A stretch of DNA of 31,216 nucleotides from a virus. The notes beneath the pieces were generated by a model. That model was not told the origin of the DNA. It ran no database searches and was given only the letters and a program-made list of their open reading frames with translations. The position numbers were made by a program, and so were the translations under genes. The stretch covers positions 1 through 31,216 of the IMG/VR virus record IMGVR_UViG_3300025849_000141. One strand, written 5' to 3'. Shown piece by piece: positions 30,933 to 31,216 of this stretch (its first letter is position 1; each line of letters opens with the position of its first letter).

Positions 30933-31216
30933 ATGTATAAGATTCATGCAGTACAATGCCAAGGCTATGCTATGCAATCCGCAGATAATCTAATGGATGT
31001 TGCCATGCTAGTTAGTGTAAGTATCCAGCAGAATTGGTTATCATGTGGCGATCAGTTGGCCGATGTTAGAAAGAATGGTATAGATTCTAAGTGTTTGTGG
31101 GGTGTTAAGTCTAAAACTTATAAGTATCTGAATTCTAATAAGCATAAGTTATATGCTCAAGCAAAAGCTATAGCGAATAGTAATAAGACAGACGACGATA
31201 AAGCGTATAGCTTAAT
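30933..31216 (+). CDS. Unrecognised protein, runs off the right end (partial)
   Basis: An open frame from ATG 30933 to the window end, at least 94 codons, with AGGA about nine bases upstream. It begins MYKIHAVQCQGYAMQSADNL and later has KNGIDSKCLWGVKSKTYKYL. It is polar and slightly basic with three Cys residues, and has no signal peptide or membrane span. No family is recognised. Position three bases after the membrane peptide indicates the same rightward operon. Confidence 0.6.
   Translation, partial: MYKIHAVQCQGYAMQSADNLMDVAMLVSVSIQQNWLSCGDQLADVRKNGIDSKCLWGVKSKTYKYLNSNKHKLYAQAKAIANSNKTDDDKAYSL

Noticed and set aside
1-31216. tRNA genes, CRISPR arrays, insertion sequences, integrase or attachment sites
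   Set aside because: I looked by eye and found no cloverleaf, regular repeat-spacer array, transposase or integrase; absence is only as strong as visual inspection.

Overview
The window is part of the genome of a double-stranded DNA tailed bacteriophage, most likely a short-tailed (podovirus-like) one. From about 29.4 kb back to base 1 it carries one long leftward (minus strand) late cluster: terminase small subunit, a small HTH-like protein, terminase large subunit, a P22-type portal, an acidic conserved protein, scaffold, major capsid protein, head-tail adaptor, a large tail (nozzle/hub) protein, a trimeric-type tail fibre ending in an S74 chaperone domain, a small protein, a holin, a glycosyltransferase, five internal-virion (ejection-type) proteins, two small proteins and the start of a beta-helix tailspike that runs off the left end. 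Several genes share overlapping start/stop codons (ATGA or TAATG), as in a translationally coupled operon. Family resemblance recalls podoviruses from marine samples, but the host cannot be named from the sequence. Sigma70-type promoters and good Shine-Dalgarno sequences suggest a proteobacterial-type host.

Between 29.416 and 30.304 kb lies a control region of about 0.9 kb with two divergent promoters of the form CTTGACAAA-N14-TATACT, each with the optimal 17-bp spacer between -35 and -10. One faces left and fires almost exactly at the terS start codon. The other faces right. The interval holds perfect palindromes, inverted repeats, a C-rich/G4-capable tract, a cluster of GATC sites and short direct repeats. 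It also holds two overlapping, related mini-ORFs that each contain the palindrome AGATAACTTATCT. This is the natural candidate for the early/late switch, and possibly for a replication origin or packaging site. To the right, plus-strand genes begin (a histone-H1-like coiled-coil protein, a 31-residue membrane peptide and an ORF running off the right end), probably the start of the early region.

How the parts work together: the terminase pumps DNA through the portal into a shell built by scaffold and capsid protein. A strong terminator directly after the capsid gene should reduce tail expression relative to capsid. Adaptor and nozzle close the head; fibre and spike bind the host. The 1475-, 370-, 212-, 630- and 1805-residue proteins are the likely ejectosome. 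The last carries a probable ADP-ribosyltransferase-type domain and a C-terminal lytic transglycosylase, so it may both breach peptidoglycan and deliver an effector. A holin not listed among the longer ORFs is coupled to a GT-A glycosyltransferase. Inside that glycosyltransferase gene, on the opposite strand, is a perfect consensus promoter sharing the CTTGACAAA box of the two intergenic promoters, the most unexpected regulatory signal here. No integrase, repressor, polymerase or separate endolysin was seen, so lifestyle and replication type remain open.
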